Made by a program: the position numbers and the translations under genes
Part shown: positions 1 to 9,452 of the stretch, in pieces
How positions within the stretch are numbered: position 1 is the stretch's first letter
Layout of the letters: each line of letters begins with the position of its first letter
Notes under the pieces: generated by a model
Seen by the model: the letters and a program-made list of their open reading frames with translations, nothing else
What the model was told of the DNA's origin: nothing
Databases searched by the model: none
NCBI GenBank assembly: GCA_013214445.1
Contig: JABSPG010000018.1
Coordinates: 1 to 21,166, forward strand
Source: Ekhidna sp.
GTDB taxonomy: Bacteria; Bacteroidota; Bacteroidia; Cytophagales; Cyclobacteriaceae
Direction of reading: 5' to 3'
DNA: 21,166 bases

Positions 1-332
1 TGTTCATGAAGTGATTTGCCGACAGATATTGGTGATTCTTTATCCTCCTCATCAGGATTTCTTCCATCTCCTTGCATCTTGTAGCCGGCATAATCGTCTT
101 GAAGATAGTCTTCGATGGACTCTGCAGGAGACTCAAATTCTTCTTCGTAATCGTCCGCTTGCTCATCCTGTTCTTTTTCCTCTTTTCCTTCCTCCAATGC
201 GGGGTTTACTTCCAGTTCCTCTTCTACGCGTGCCTCTAACTCTGCAGTAGGTACCTGCAGTAGTTTGATGAACTGAATCTGTTGCGGAGACAGTTTTTGT
301 TGTAGAGACTGGGTAAGAGAGAGTTTTTGCAT
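1..332 (-). CDS. rpoN: RNA polymerase sigma-54 factor, N-terminal part (runs off the window)
   Basis: Reading the minus strand from an ATG at 332-330 gives an open frame of about 110 codons to the window edge. It begins MQKLSLTQSLQQKLSPQQIQ and continues through IKLLQVPTAELEARVEEEL and EVNPALEE. This glutamine- and leucine-rich start, followed by a long acidic stretch, is the pattern of the sigma-54 region I activator-interacting domain and acidic region II. Sigma-54 directs RNA polymerase to -24/-12 promoters and needs an AAA+ activator to open them. The core-binding and RpoN-box parts lie outside the window. The gene is divergent from asnS with about 60 bp between start codons. The family call is firm from the N-terminus alone. 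Confidence 0.9.
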   Translation of the reverse strand, partial: MQKLSLTQSLQQKLSPQQIQFIKLLQVPTAELEARVEEELEVNPALEEGKEEKEQDEQADDYEEEFESPAESIEDYLQDDYAGYKMQGDGRNPDEEDKESPISVGKSLHE

Positions 333-369
333 TATTTAAGTCCTAGTATGTCAAAAATATCACATTAGT

Positions 370-377
370 TAGTTTTG
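370..377 (+). promoter_or_regulatory. Candidate -7 element of the asnS promoter (TAGTTTTG)
   Basis: TAGTTTTG fits the Bacteroidota -7 consensus TAnnTTTG and lies 18 bp before the asnS ATG, in the 63-bp rpoN/asnS divergent gap. I see no clear TTTG at the -33 spacing, so this is a motif match only. Confidence 0.4.
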
Positions 378-395
378 CGGCGCAAATATTTTAAG

Positions 396-1850
396 ATGGT
401 GGACAAATTAAAAAGAACAAAAATTAAACAAATTCTAAGCCAAGGAAAATCGGGTGAGAAATTATGTGCGAAAGGTTGGGTAAGAACAAAGCGTGAAAGT
501 AAAAATGTAGCCTTCGTTGCTTTGAATGATGGGTCCACTATCAAAAATTTGCAACTTGTCCTTGATGTTCCAAATGTTGATGAATCACTGCTTAGAAAGA
601 TCACCACTGGCGCAAGCATTTCAGCGATTGGAAAATTGGCAGAATCTCAAGGATCAGGTCAATCAGTTGAACTTTTGGTCGAATCCATCGAAGTGTTAGG
701 TGAGGCTAACCCGGATGAATATCCATTGCAGCCAAAAAGACACTCACTTGAATTTCTCAGGGAAATAGCTCATTTGAGACCTAGAACCAACACGTTTGGA
801 GCGCTTTTTCGAATTCAGCATGAAATGGCATATGCCATACATACCTTCTTCCATAATAAGGGATTTTATCATATACACACTCCGATATTGACAGCCTCTG
901 ATGCGGAGGGTGCCGGTGAGACTTTTAAGGTAACTACTTTAGACTTGAATGACGTTCCCAAGACTCCAGAAGGCGAGATAGATTACAAACAAGATTTTTT
1001 TGAGAAAGAAACTAATCTTACGGTATCTGGACAGCTAGAAGGCGAACTTGCTGCATTAGCGGTCTCTGAGATTTATACATTCGGGCCAACTTTTAGGGCG
1101 GAGAATAGTAATACTACTCGTCATTTGGCAGAATTCTGGATGATGGAGCCTGAAATGGCGTTCTATGATTTGGAAGACAACATGGATCTTGCAGAGGAAA
1201 TGCTGAGATATGTGGTAAAGCATGCTCTGGAGCATTGTGAGGATGACTTAGAGTTTCTTAACAAACGTTTGCTGGATGAGGAGAAACAGAAACCGCAGAA
1301 CCAGAGAAGTGAGTTGTCTTTACTTGAAAGGCTACAATTTGTGGCTGAAAATGAGTTCGAACGAGTATCCTATACAGAAGCGATTGAGATACTCAAAAGA
1401 TCTAAACCAAATCAGAAGAAGAAATTTCAATTTCTGATTGAAGAATGGGGTGCTGATCTACAGTCCGAGCATGAGCGCTTTTTGGTTGAGAAGCACTTCA
1501 AGAAGCCAGTAATTCTCTATAATTACCCAAAAGACATCAAGGCATTCTACATGAGGCAGAATGATGATGATAAGACAGTTGCTGCTATGGATGTGTTATT
1601 TCCGGGTATTGGCGAGATTGTAGGAGGGTCACAGCGTGAAGAAAGGCAAGGCAAGCTCGAACAACGAATGGATGAGATGAACATCCCTAGGGAAGAATTG
1701 AATTGGTACCTAGATACTAGAAGGTTCGGCACTGTACCACATAGTGGGTTTGGACTGGGGTTCGAACGGATGATTCAATTTGTCAGCGGCATGGGTAATA
1801 TTAGGGATGTAATCCCATTTCCAAGAACTCCTGGTAATTGCGAATTTTAA
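396..1850 (+). CDS. asnS: Asparagine--tRNA ligase
   Basis: This is a cytosolic class IIb aminoacyl-tRNA synthetase that joins asparagine to tRNA-Asn using ATP. The product is 484 aa, in the usual range for the family. An OB-fold anticodon-binding domain (about residues 15-110, with KGWVRTKRESKNVAF) is followed by the catalytic core. Motif 2 is FRAENSNTTRHLAEFWMMEP (R234, E236), and motif 3 is GFGLGFERM with R458, just before the typical C-terminus PFPRTPGNCEF. The ATG at 396 is preferred to an in-frame TTG at 375 because the TTG overlaps the likely promoter. The gene is adjacent to and divergent from rpoN. Nothing looks broken. Confidence 0.97.
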   Translation: MVDKLKRTKIKQILSQGKSGEKLCAKGWVRTKRESKNVAFVALNDGSTIKNLQLVLDVPNVDESLLRKITTGASISAIGKLAESQGSGQSVELLVESIEVLGEANPDEYPLQPKRHSLEFLREIAHLRPRTNTFGALFRIQHEMAYAIHTFFHNKGFYHIHTPILTASDAEGAGETFKVTTLDLNDVPKTPEGEIDYKQDFFEKETNLTVSGQLEGELAALAVSEIYTFGPTFRAENSNTTRHLAEFWMMEPEMAFYDLEDNMDLAEEMLRYVVKHALEHCEDDLEFLNKRLLDEEKQKPQNQRSELSLLERLQFVAENEFERVSYTEAIEILKRSKPNQKKKFQFLIEEWGADLQSEHERFLVEKHFKKPVILYNYPKDIKAFYMRQNDDDKTVAAMDVLFPGIGEIVGGSQREERQGKLEQRMDEMNIPREELNWYLDTRRFGTVPHSGFGLGFERMIQFVSGMGNIRDVIPFPRTPGNCEF

Positions 1851-1904
1851 GAGAATGAAATTGAAACCTCTATCGTATCTTTAGCAAGGAAAATAGTAGA
1901 AGAT

Positions 1905-2723
1905 ATGGTAGAGTTTTTAGATTTTTTCGCATCCTTCACAACCGTTCAAAAGATCATTTGGGTTGGTATTTGTCTAGTTTTCTTTTTTTCGCTAGAAAAC
2001 GTAATCCCCTTATTTAGGCACCAATACAACAGAATAAGGCATGATGGCATGAACCTTATTTTACTAGCTATGCTGATGGTGATCAATGTGGTGTATGGCA
2101 TAGCCTTAATACATGTTTCACAGTGGACGTCTTCAACAGGTTTTGGACTTTTGAATTGGGTTGAATTGCCCACTTGGGCGGCAGTGCTGGTCTCTATTGT
2201 AGCTCTGGATTTTGTAGCTCAATACTTCGCGCATTTCTTGCTACACAAAGTAAAATGGATGTGGAAATTGCATCTGGTGCATCATAGTGATACCAAAGTG
2301 GACCTTACCACCGGTGTGAGGCAGCATCCAATTGAGTTTGTTTTGAGAGAAGCTCTTGCGCTTTTGACATTTACAGTTTTCGGTATGCCAATCTCCTTTT
2401 ATCTATTCTACCGAATCATTACCATTTTCTTCACTTATTGGACGCATGCCAATATCAGCCTTCCCATATGGCTAGACAAATCCTTGAGTTATGTCATTGT
2501 GACGCCAAATACTCATAAGTTTCACCATCATTTTGAGCAGCCTTGGACCGACACCAATTTTGGAAATGTATTGTCGATATGGGATAGAATTTTTGGGACC
2601 TTTACCTATGACGATACTTCTAAAATAAAATATGGTCTTGACGTGACTGATGATGCCAAAGATGAAGATTTAAAATATCAATTGGGACTTCCCTTCAACA
2701 AGTCAATTAAGACGAATTATTAA
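1905..2723 (+). CDS. Fatty acid hydroxylase / sterol desaturase family membrane protein
   Basis: This 272-aa integral membrane protein has several hydrophobic segments (about residues 14-32, 50-72, 88-108 and 150-175). The histidine clusters of the diiron hydroxylase superfamily are present: HFLLH (H110, H114), HLVHH (H123, H126, H127), H181 in WTHAN, and HKFHHH (H204, H207-H209). These would bind two irons for an O2-dependent hydroxylation or desaturation of a lipid or carotenoid. The real substrate cannot be read from the sequence, because the family covers sterol, fatty-acid, alkylglycerol and carotenoid enzymes. It starts 54 bp after asnS. The gap contains TATCTTTA (1876-1883), which could be a -7 element for its own transcript, so co-transcription with asnS is possible but not required. 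Confidence 0.88.
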   Translation: MVEFLDFFASFTTVQKIIWVGICLVFFFSLENVIPLFRHQYNRIRHDGMNLILLAMLMVINVVYGIALIHVSQWTSSTGFGLLNWVELPTWAAVLVSIVALDFVAQYFAHFLLHKVKWMWKLHLVHHSDTKVDLTTGVRQHPIEFVLREALALLTFTVFGMPISFYLFYRIITIFFTYWTHANISLPIWLDKSLSYVIVTPNTHKFHHHFEQPWTDTNFGNVLSIWDRIFGTFTYDDTSKIKYGLDVTDDAKDEDLKYQLGLPFNKSIKTNY

Positions 2724-2735
2724 GATTAGTAAAGG

Positions 2736-2780
2736 AGTCCTCCAGTTGACCAGTCTAAGTAGCCCCACCAGGACTTTTTA
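2736..2780 (+). terminator. Possible terminator after the desaturase gene
   Basis: AGTCCT (2736-2741) can pair with AGGACT (2770-2775), and the 3' arm runs into a short T-tract (2775-2779). The 28-nt loop is long for an intrinsic terminator, so the call is tentative. Confidence 0.35.
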
Positions 2781-2833
2781 ATAGTCTGTATATCAGTATT
2801 TTATAATAAATTAATACAAAAAGTAGTCTAAAA

Positions 2834-3047
2834 ATGAATGAAAACAGTAGAAAAGAAGCCCTTCTGGCAGAAATGATTGATTTTGCAGAGATGGGAGAGT
2901 CAGGCTGGTATGTCAATTCTCTATATGAGAATTAACAGGTGTCTTATCGTAGGAGTTAGAGAAGAAATTCTTAGCGAGGATGAAGCTGACGAGGCTTCAT
3001 GGGTATTAGAAACTTTTCACAATATGCTGTCAAAAGTTCGCCATTGA
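2834..3047 (+). pseudogene. Frameshifted small gene of unknown function
   Basis: A short frame from the ATG at 2834 reads MNENSRKEALLAEMIDFAEM, then GESGWYVNSLYEN, and stops at 2933-2935. In another frame, an overlapping ATG at 2925 opens a stretch that reads CLIVGVREEILSEDEADEAS and then WVLETFHNMLSKVRH, ending at TGA 3045-3047. Both halves are acidic and helical with normal protein composition and meet without a gap. The simplest reading is one small protein of about 70 aa split by a frameshift. They could instead be two tiny coupled genes (the stop and ATG overlap). I do not recognise the family. Confidence 0.4.
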
Positions 3048-3501
3048 TAATGGAAAAATGAAATGCTTAGGATATCAAACATGGATTATTAATTTGGGGT
3101 TAAAGGTGGGTGATCCTGCTATTGGTTATCTAATCTAACACCTCCCTTAGCTGAGGCTTTCAATACACAAAAAGAGACTTTATCATAGAACTTCTTTAGG
3201 GCTAATTCGAGAAAATAATCACCCAACCCCCTAAGTGAAAAGCCAGTAAAAATGTATCTCTTATTTGTGAAAATGGATTGATGCTTAATTAAGAATAACG
3301 TAGACAAAGATTTCTTCACAGTTTACATTAGACCATTTCCATTTCTTCTCGATAGAAACAAGTTACAATATGTGGTAGACTTCCTTTTAGTCTGCCATTT
3401 TTACGAAACACTGCTGTAAGACTACACCTTGAATCTACTCCTTGTTAATACTTCATTTGTAAATGTCACCATTGTACATTTTCTTCACAGACACATAATT
3501 A
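3048..3501. other. Gene-poor spacer of about 450 bp
   Basis: I see no credible gene here. A 66-codon minus-strand frame (3119-3319) has no family signal and lacks a plausible leader. A 7-bp inverted repeat, GGGTGAT (3107-3113) and ATCACCC (3218-3224), and a terminator-like hairpin at 3374-3403 are the only structures noted. The 3' end must hold the promoter of the gene at 3502, but no convincing -33/-7 pair was found. Confidence 0.5.
3374..3403 (+). terminator. Terminator-like hairpin
   Basis: GGTAGACT (3374-3381) pairs with AGTCTGCC (3389-3396) through 8 bp including one G-T wobble, with a 7-nt loop, followed by ATTTTTA. No intact gene lies immediately upstream, so it may end transcription from the broken gene at 2834 or insulate the gene at 3502. 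Confidence 0.35.
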
Positions 3502-4875
3502 ATGAATCACATGTCTGTAACCACCAAGAAATCACTCCTAACTGGATTAATTATCTGCTGGATGAGTGTTGTATGTCTATATTCCCAAGATTTTGACGGC
3601 CCACGTCCTACAGGTAGCTCAAGTGAGGGTATCAACATTGGTAAAAGATCTTCTACAAATCTTCAATTAACTACTCACAACTATGGAGGATCTCATGGTT
3701 TTCTATTTAACGCCTATAAATCTCCCTCAACCGTAAGTGGTAATCTCAGCGCATCTGGGAACACAAAGTATGCCAACATGAGTACTCACAGTGGTGGAGC
3801 TGGTGCTATCATGTTTCATGCAAACGGAGGCAAAATGGACTTTCTGGTTTCGGGAGAATCGGCTGGTGCAGGACAAGATGTGGCTTGGGGTGCTGTCAAG
3901 ATGAGGATACAACGGAATGGTAAGATTGGCATTCATAAGGTAACTCCGCTTGCCAAACTAGATGTGTATAATTCTAGCACCTTAGCAGGGGTCTTTGATC
4001 CGGCAAAGGCCTCCCTGCGAGTTGGTGATAATAACTTTCAACTGATCATGGATGGAAATGAAGTATATGGAAATCATAGTTTGGTCATTGCTGCAAAAGA
4101 AAAAATTCATTTGGGTAATGTAGATGCTAATGGAAGAACGCTCAACATGTCGATACTGCCAAGTGGAAATGTTGGAATTGGAGAAGAGAACCCGTCTGCC
4201 ATTTTACATGTCAACAATCGAACTGGTTTAGGATCAAGCGTAGGAGATAAAAGTCTACTGACCAGAACATCAGGAACCGCAGACAACCGAGTAAGTAGTG
4301 ATGTATGGTTAATCCGAGACGCAAACGAACCCGCGGGTCAAGACGGTTGGTTGACCTCAAGAATGCATCATTCCATCTCTGTGGACGGAACTTACCAGAA
4401 TCCTGGAGGAAATACAAGGGTATGGTGGGATCGCGACCCTTACAACAATATTCAATCTTGGGGAAACTCTAGTTCGACATACATGACGTTGAAAAACGGC
4501 CGATTAGGAATAGGAACTGACGATATCCCAAGTGACTATCTGCTGGCAGTGGACGGAAAAGTAATTACCGAAGAGGTATTAGTAGAGGTAAGTACGAGCT
4601 GGCCTGACTATGTTTTTGATCAAGATTACAACCTAAGATCTCTAGAAGATACCGAGGCATACATCAAAGAAAACAGCCATTTACCGGATGTACCGTCTGC
4701 CAGTCAGATTGAAAGTGAAGGTTTAGCCTTAGGAGAAATGAATGCTCTCTTACTAAAGAAGATAGAGGAACTTACACTTCATACCATTGAGCAGCAAAAG
4801 CAAATTGAGCAGCAAAAACAATTGCAACAATTACTTCTCAGCCGGTTGGAGGAGTTAGAAAATAAGACCAAATAA
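3502..4875 (+). CDS. Secreted fibre-like surface protein with C-terminal coiled coil
   Basis: The 457-aa product starts with a signal peptide: basic KK followed by the hydrophobic SLLTGLIICWMSVVCLYS, with cleavage likely near residue 29. The middle has repeated short beta motifs of the type GNVGIGEENPSAILHV and GRLGIGTDDIPSDYLLAVDG. These are common in Bacteroidota exported proteins that resemble phage tail-fibre or cell-wall anchor segments. The C-terminal part (DQDYNLRSLEDTEAYIKENS, then HLPDVPSA and LGEMNALLLKKIEELTL) is a widespread Bacteroidota ending and leads into a Q/L-rich coiled coil (about residues 430-455). It sits 75 bp upstream of the Rhs gene on the same strand, a common pairing, so it may be part of the same export or surface-display system. 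That functional link is inference. Confidence 0.7.
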   Translation: MNHMSVTTKKSLLTGLIICWMSVVCLYSQDFDGPRPTGSSSEGINIGKRSSTNLQLTTHNYGGSHGFLFNAYKSPSTVSGNLSASGNTKYANMSTHSGGAGAIMFHANGGKMDFLVSGESAGAGQDVAWGAVKMRIQRNGKIGIHKVTPLAKLDVYNSSTLAGVFDPAKASLRVGDNNFQLIMDGNEVYGNHSLVIAAKEKIHLGNVDANGRTLNMSILPSGNVGIGEENPSAILHVNNRTGLGSSVGDKSLLTRTSGTADNRVSSDVWLIRDANEPAGQDGWLTSRMHHSISVDGTYQNPGGNTRVWWDRDPYNNIQSWGNSSSTYMTLKNGRLGIGTDDIPSDYLLAVDGKVITEEVLVEVSTSWPDYVFDQDYNLRSLEDTEAYIKENSHLPDVPSASQIESEGLALGEMNALLLKKIEELTLHTIEQQKQIEQQKQLQQLLLSRLEELENKTK

Positions 4876-4905
4876 GCTGAACGGGCTAATCCCACTGTTC
4901 AGCTT
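4874..4905 (+). terminator. Perfect 9-bp hairpin between the fibre gene and rhs
   Basis: AAGCTGAAC (4874-4882) and GTTCAGCTT (4897-4905) form a perfect 9-bp stem with a 14-nt loop. The 5' arm overlaps the end of the fibre gene. No T-tract follows, so it may be a pause or RNA-processing site or a weak terminator that lowers rhs transcription relative to the upstream gene. Confidence 0.5.
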
Positions 4906-4949
4906 TGGCAAAAATGAATCATAGCAAAAACTCGTAAGACCATAGTAAC

Positions 4950-7900
4950 GTGAAATTCAAGTGTCTTTTAAGTGTCCTCTTTTCAAGTCTTCTCTTCTCG
5001 ACTTTTTCACAAGAATACTATGTCAAAATTGAGAATCTAGATGAATCGACTGGGAATGAAGGTAAAGAATATCATTACACCAAAAGTGTAACGCTTAAAC
5101 CTGGCTTTGTGGCTAACAGCGCAAATGGTCCATTTACCATTAAGTCCATACCTTTCAATAGTCCTCCTTCACTGGATCAAAACTTCGTTAGGGTAGAAGT
5201 ACCCAAAGTGCCAGTCAGTTCGGAAAACGATTTGACGCTATTAACTCCTGATGATAAGTCAGTTACATTTTCATATTCAGATGGCTTAGGCAGACCCACC
5301 ATGTCTTCGGCCGCCGCTGCAGGACCAAATTATGCCGATGTTGTTCAATACAACCATTACGATCAAACAACTGGTAGGGCAGATAAAGGCTATCTTCCTT
5401 ATGTAAAGAACCATGCTGCTCCAGGTCAATTTATTTCTGATGCTAAAACGTCAACAGAGAACTACTACAACAGCCCGCCATCGAGCGTAACGCAGGACAG
5501 TAAACCATTTTCATATAACGAATACGATTCGCGAGGTAGGGTATCTGCAACAGTGGCTCCTGGTGCAAACTGGCATACGGGAAGCACGTCTACCGCCAAG
5601 AAAACCACCTATGATTATTTCATGCATGATCCTTCAGAGACAAACGCCGCTGAAGATTTTACTGTCATAAAGTGGAAAATTTCAAATGGTAAGCCAGTAA
5701 CATCGGAGAACTATATCGCAAATGAATTGAGTGTGGTTCTAGTTACCGACCCACAAGGTAGGAAAATGCGCACGGTGAAAGATATGAGAGGATTGACTAT
5801 TACCTCGCAAGTATTTGATGCTACAGCTCAAAAGTGGTACGGCTCATATAATGTGTATGATGAAATGGGTAGAGTTCGATTTGTGGTTCCACCCATTTTG
5901 ACAGCTGACCTTACTCATGGAGCGATTTTAGCAGATCCTTCCACAACCCAGATCGATGAGCTTTTATTTGAATATAAGTATGACAATGATGGCAGAATAA
6001 TACAGCAAAAGGCACCAGGCGCTGGTTGGGAGTATTTTGTCTACGATGAATGGGATCGACTAGTTATGTCGCGACACCAAGGGCAGCAGTGGAACGGCGG
6101 TGACTCTTGGACCTTTTACAAATACGACGCTTGGAATCGTCAGATCATGACCGGGGTGGTGAGAACAAATGATGATCGAGATGATGTGATTGCAAAAGTG
6201 TCAGGAAAAGCTAGATATGAGACTGAGACTTCCTCGTCAATTGGCTATGTAATTAATAATTCCTTCCCGCGGCTTACTTCAGACTATTCCAACTACGAAA
6301 TTCGAACCATTAACTATTATGACGATTACAGTTTCAAACCCAGAGCATGGGCTGAGAACCTGTCTGCGTCCGCTTTCAATCGGGTGTTACCTTCGGGTTT
6401 TACAGGAACACAAATCACCGATGCACTCAGTTTAGCAACCGGTAGTAAAGTACGAATTTTGGATGCGACCGGCTCCAATCAATGGCTCAACACCGTGATT
6501 TATTATGATGAAGATGGACGCATGCAGCAAACAATAGCTGAAAATCATCTAGGAGGCACAGATGTACTCACTAACCAATTAGAAGATTGGACAGGTGAGT
6601 TAGAGAAAATGCTATTGGAGCATAACAGCACAACTGATCAGGTAGATATTCTCACCGAATACGAATATGCACACAATGGTCAGCTAATTAAGACCTTTCA
6701 AACCATTGATGGAGGTACAAGGGTAGAAGTAGCAGATTACAAATACAACGTACTGGGAGAGTTGGTAGAAAAGAATCTACATTCTACCAATGGTACCTCT
6801 TATCTACAGTCTGTTGATTACCGATACAACATTCAAGGAGCTCTTACTGCCATCAATGATCCTAATTTAAGTACAGGTGGTGATAACGATTTATTCGGTA
6901 TGAAGTACCACTACGAAACTAGTATAGGGATAGCAAATACCGAGGATCGGTACGACGGGTTGGTCAATACCATGGAATACAATGCAACAAATCGAACAAG
7001 TTCGGTAGTGCCTACGGATGGTCCGAATGGCCAGACAAAAACGGCACTTGGCTTTGATTACGATGAAAGAAATCGATTGAAAGGGACTTCATTTGCACAA
7101 GGTAATAGTACGGGTTCTACCTACGACCAAAAAGTAGGAGACTTCAACATGACGGCAAGCTATGATGCAAATGGCAACATTGACGACCTGACCCGAAAGT
7201 CTGACGATGATGTGATAGATGACTTGAATTATACCTACTCATCCAACTCCAATAAACTGACTGCAGTGGACGATACCGCACCAAATGAAGGTGGTTTAGA
7301 TGATTACTATCCTGGTACTGATTACACCTATGATGCTATGGGCAACATGACCTCAGACGCCAATAAGCAAATCACGGATATTTTCTACAACGAGATGCAG
7401 CTGGTGGATGAGTTCCTGTTCCTCGATCAAACGAGCATTTCCTACATCTATGATGCAGTGGGCAATAGACTAGCTAAAACAGTAGTGGACGGAGACGGTA
7501 ATGAGCTTTCCAGAGTCGATTATGTAGGTATGGTTGAGTATTTGGATGATGAGATCAATCAAATCTTTACTGATGAAGGACGGGCATACAAACAAAACAA
7601 TGCCTACCATTACGAGTACTTCATTACGGATCATCAGGGAAACAACCGGGTGGCATTTGGAAACCTACCTGAGCGCAATGTCTATGTAGCCACCATGGAG
7701 ACACCTAGGTCTAGCTATGAAACCTCAGAGTTTGCCTTTCCAGACAATAACAACCCGGTAAGTGCTGAAAATCATACCCCTCTGGGTGAAAAGAGTATGG
7801 CGCTAAATGGGACGAACGTAAATAAGCGTGTAGGTCCTATGAAGGTGATCAAGATTGCTACCCATGATAAAGTAGAAATTGAGGTCTTTGCAAAATATAG

Positions 7901-9452
7901 CGGAAGCTTCAGCAATGGAGCTGGTGGATTAGGCTCCTCCTTCCTCGATGCGTTCAATGATGCAAGTGCTGGATCTGGAGCTGAGGGCGCAGGTCTTTCG
8001 GTGCAAAGCATGCTAGCGGATCCTGCACTATTTCAAGCGAATGACAACAGTAGCAACGAGCCAGAGGCCTACCTACAATACATCTTTTTTGATGAGTCTT
8101 ACAGCTTTGAAAGCCAGGGGTCTGGCTTTAAGCCAGTTACCAATAACTCAAATGGTAAGTTCTTCAAGTTATCTAGTGGGGAGCTATCTTTTAGTGAACC
8201 TGGCTACCTGCTGGTATACGTGGCAAACGAATCTCAAAACAGCAACAAAGATGTCTTTTTTGATGACCTAAAAATTACGCATGCCTCCTCCGAGTCTGCA
8301 TTTAGGGTAACTCAGGTAAACGACTACTATCCTTTTGGACTCCCAACGGCCAACTCCTGGAGAGCACCAGGCTATGTAGATCCAGGATTATTATATCAGA
8401 GTAGTTATAGTGGCTTGGATAGTTTGACAGGGTACTATGACTTTTTGAGTAGAAGTTATGATCCAGTACTTGGACGATTCTTTGCAGTCGATCCTGCTGG
8501 ACAGTTCTCAAATCCATACAATGGTATGGGTAATGCTCCTCATATGATGATTGATCCTACTGGAGAGATTGCTTGGTTTGTTCCATTACTAATTGGGGGT
8601 GCGATGAATCTAGGTACTAAGGCTATATCAGGAGATGTAAATAACTTCTGGGATGGCTTAAAGCATTTTGCAATTGGTGCAGCTACCTCAGCGGTAACTC
8701 AGGGGATCACATTTGGAGTTCAAGGAGCAATAGGTGGTCATGGTTTTGGAACTGGCGTTAATGCAGCATTTTCTAATTCAGGATTGGCCAGATCAATTAT
8801 ATCTGATGCCGTGATTCCAGGTATAATACCTCAAGGATTCGTTCAAGCAGGTTTGAATGTTACCACGAATGGAATAGCTAATGCTTTTCAAGGAAATAAT
8901 TTCTTTGAGGGAGCAGGATTTGCAGCTGGAGCTGGTTTTATTTCAGGAGGAATACAAGGAGCAGCAGCTGCTAAAGTATCTGAGTATGAACGAAGTGTTT
9001 TATTTGGAACTTTGACACAAAAAGGCAGGGAAGATGCGTTTATGGATATTGCCAATGAATATGATATTTTTAATAAGGGAGTCGATAATGTTACTTTCAG
9101 TAAATTAGATAATGCTTATGGAGAAGTAAAACCTATCTCCCCAACCACAGGTAAGAGGATTGAAGTCGGAACAGCTGCCGGGAAATATCCACAAGGCGTA
9201 AAATCAGAGTATCTTTTTGACTCAAGTAGAGGAGTATCCCTGAAAAAGATCAGAGCTAATATTATTCATGAAGTCAAGCATGCTAAAGACTTAAACTGTA
9301 ATATTGCTAATATTATCCATCGACACTCTACGAGTAATGATATGTTTCAAGCAATATTTGAAATAAGGGCACACAGGGAAGTGTTGAATTTTGGTATTCA
9401 AAGAAGCTACAATAGAAGTAGGATTGCTTATTGGATGAGTAAAATAAGATAA
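4950..9452 (+). CDS. Rhs-family polymorphic toxin with metallopeptidase-type C-terminal tip
   Basis: The product is 1500 aa. The GTG start at 4950 is chosen because it begins a good signal peptide (KFKCLLSVLFSSLLFSTFSQ) and no in-frame ATG fits. The N-terminal part matches the Bacteroidota DUF6443 pattern (SYSDGLGRPT...KGYLPYV). It is followed by YD repeats such as YDEWDRLVMS, YTYDAMGNMT and YIYDAVGNRLAKTV, which build the shell that encloses the toxin. The conserved core end is around residues 1127-1205 (LDSLTGYYDF, YDPVLGRFFAVDPAGQF, NPYNGMGN...DPTGE). The variable tip begins with a glycine-rich hydrophobic stretch. It ends in a domain with HEVKH (H1440, E1441, H1444) and E1471 in EIRAHRE, a plausible zinc-peptidase site. 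The immunity candidate overlaps its stop. A spare tip at 16169 shares the core end. Toxin chemistry is inferred from the motif only. Confidence 0.93.
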   Translation: MKFKCLLSVLFSSLLFSTFSQEYYVKIENLDESTGNEGKEYHYTKSVTLKPGFVANSANGPFTIKSIPFNSPPSLDQNFVRVEVPKVPVSSENDLTLLTPDDKSVTFSYSDGLGRPTMSSAAAAGPNYADVVQYNHYDQTTGRADKGYLPYVKNHAAPGQFISDAKTSTENYYNSPPSSVTQDSKPFSYNEYDSRGRVSATVAPGANWHTGSTSTAKKTTYDYFMHDPSETNAAEDFTVIKWKISNGKPVTSENYIANELSVVLVTDPQGRKMRTVKDMRGLTITSQVFDATAQKWYGSYNVYDEMGRVRFVVPPILTADLTHGAILADPSTTQIDELLFEYKYDNDGRIIQQKAPGAGWEYFVYDEWDRLVMSRHQGQQWNGGDSWTFYKYDAWNRQIMTGVVRTNDDRDDVIAKVSGKARYETETSSSIGYVINNSFPRLTSDYSNYEIRTINYYDDYSFKPRAWAENLSASAFNRVLPSGFTGTQITDALSLATGSKVRILDATGSNQWLNTVIYYDEDGRMQQTIAENHLGGTDVLTNQLEDWTGELEKMLLEHNSTTDQVDILTEYEYAHNGQLIKTFQTIDGGTRVEVADYKYNVLGELVEKNLHSTNGTSYLQSVDYRYNIQGALTAINDPNLSTGGDNDLFGMKYHYETSIGIANTEDRYDGLVNTMEYNATNRTSSVVPTDGPNGQTKTALGFDYDERNRLKGTSFAQGNSTGSTYDQKVGDFNMTASYDANGNIDDLTRKSDDDVIDDLNYTYSSNSNKLTAVDDTAPNEGGLDDYYPGTDYTYDAMGNMTSDANKQITDIFYNEMQLVDEFLFLDQTSISYIYDAVGNRLAKTVVDGDGNELSRVDYVGMVEYLDDEINQIFTDEGRAYKQNNAYHYEYFITDHQGNNRVAFGNLPERNVYVATMETPRSSYETSEFAFPDNNNPVSAENHTPLGEKSMALNGTNVNKRVGPMKVIKIATHDKVEIEVFAKYSGSFSNGAGGLGSSFLDAFNDASAGSGAEGAGLSVQSMLADPALFQANDNSSNEPEAYLQYIFFDESYSFESQGSGFKPVTNNSNGKFFKLSSGELSFSEPGYLLVYVANESQNSNKDVFFDDLKITHASSESAFRVTQVNDYYPFGLPTANSWRAPGYVDPGLLYQSSYSGLDSLTGYYDFLSRSYDPVLGRFFAVDPAGQFSNPYNGMGNAPHMMIDPTGEIAWFVPLLIGGAMNLGTKAISGDVNNFWDGLKHFAIGAATSAVTQGITFGVQGAIGGHGFGTGVNAAFSNSGLARSIISDAVIPGIIPQGFVQAGLNVTTNGIANAFQGNNFFEGAGFAAGAGFISGGIQGAAAAKVSEYERSVLFGTLTQKGREDAFMDIANEYDIFNKGVDNVTFSKLDNAYGEVKPISPTTGKRIEVGTAAGKYPQGVKSEYLFDSSRGVSLKKIRANIIHEVKHAKDLNCNIANIIHRHSTSNDMFQAIFEIRAHREVLNFGIQRSYNRSRIAYWMSKIR
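8328..8366 (+). repeat. 39-bp perfect direct repeat in the Rhs core, copy 1
   Basis: Begins TATCCTTTTGGACTCCCAAC and encodes YPFGLPTANSWRA in frame (Rhs residues 1127-1139). It is identical to 16169-16207. In the next 39 bp the two copies match at only 21 positions by my count, although the protein stays similar. The edges are therefore sharp, and upstream of the repeat there is no similarity at all. Confidence 0.95.

Noticed and set aside
11..250. Plus-strand open frame at the window start
   Set aside because: It is antisense to the clear sigma-54 N-terminus on the minus strand.
3119..3319. 66-codon minus-strand frame in the spacer
   Set aside because: No recognisable family, no leader and no partner gene. 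It probably occurs by chance in AT-rich DNA.
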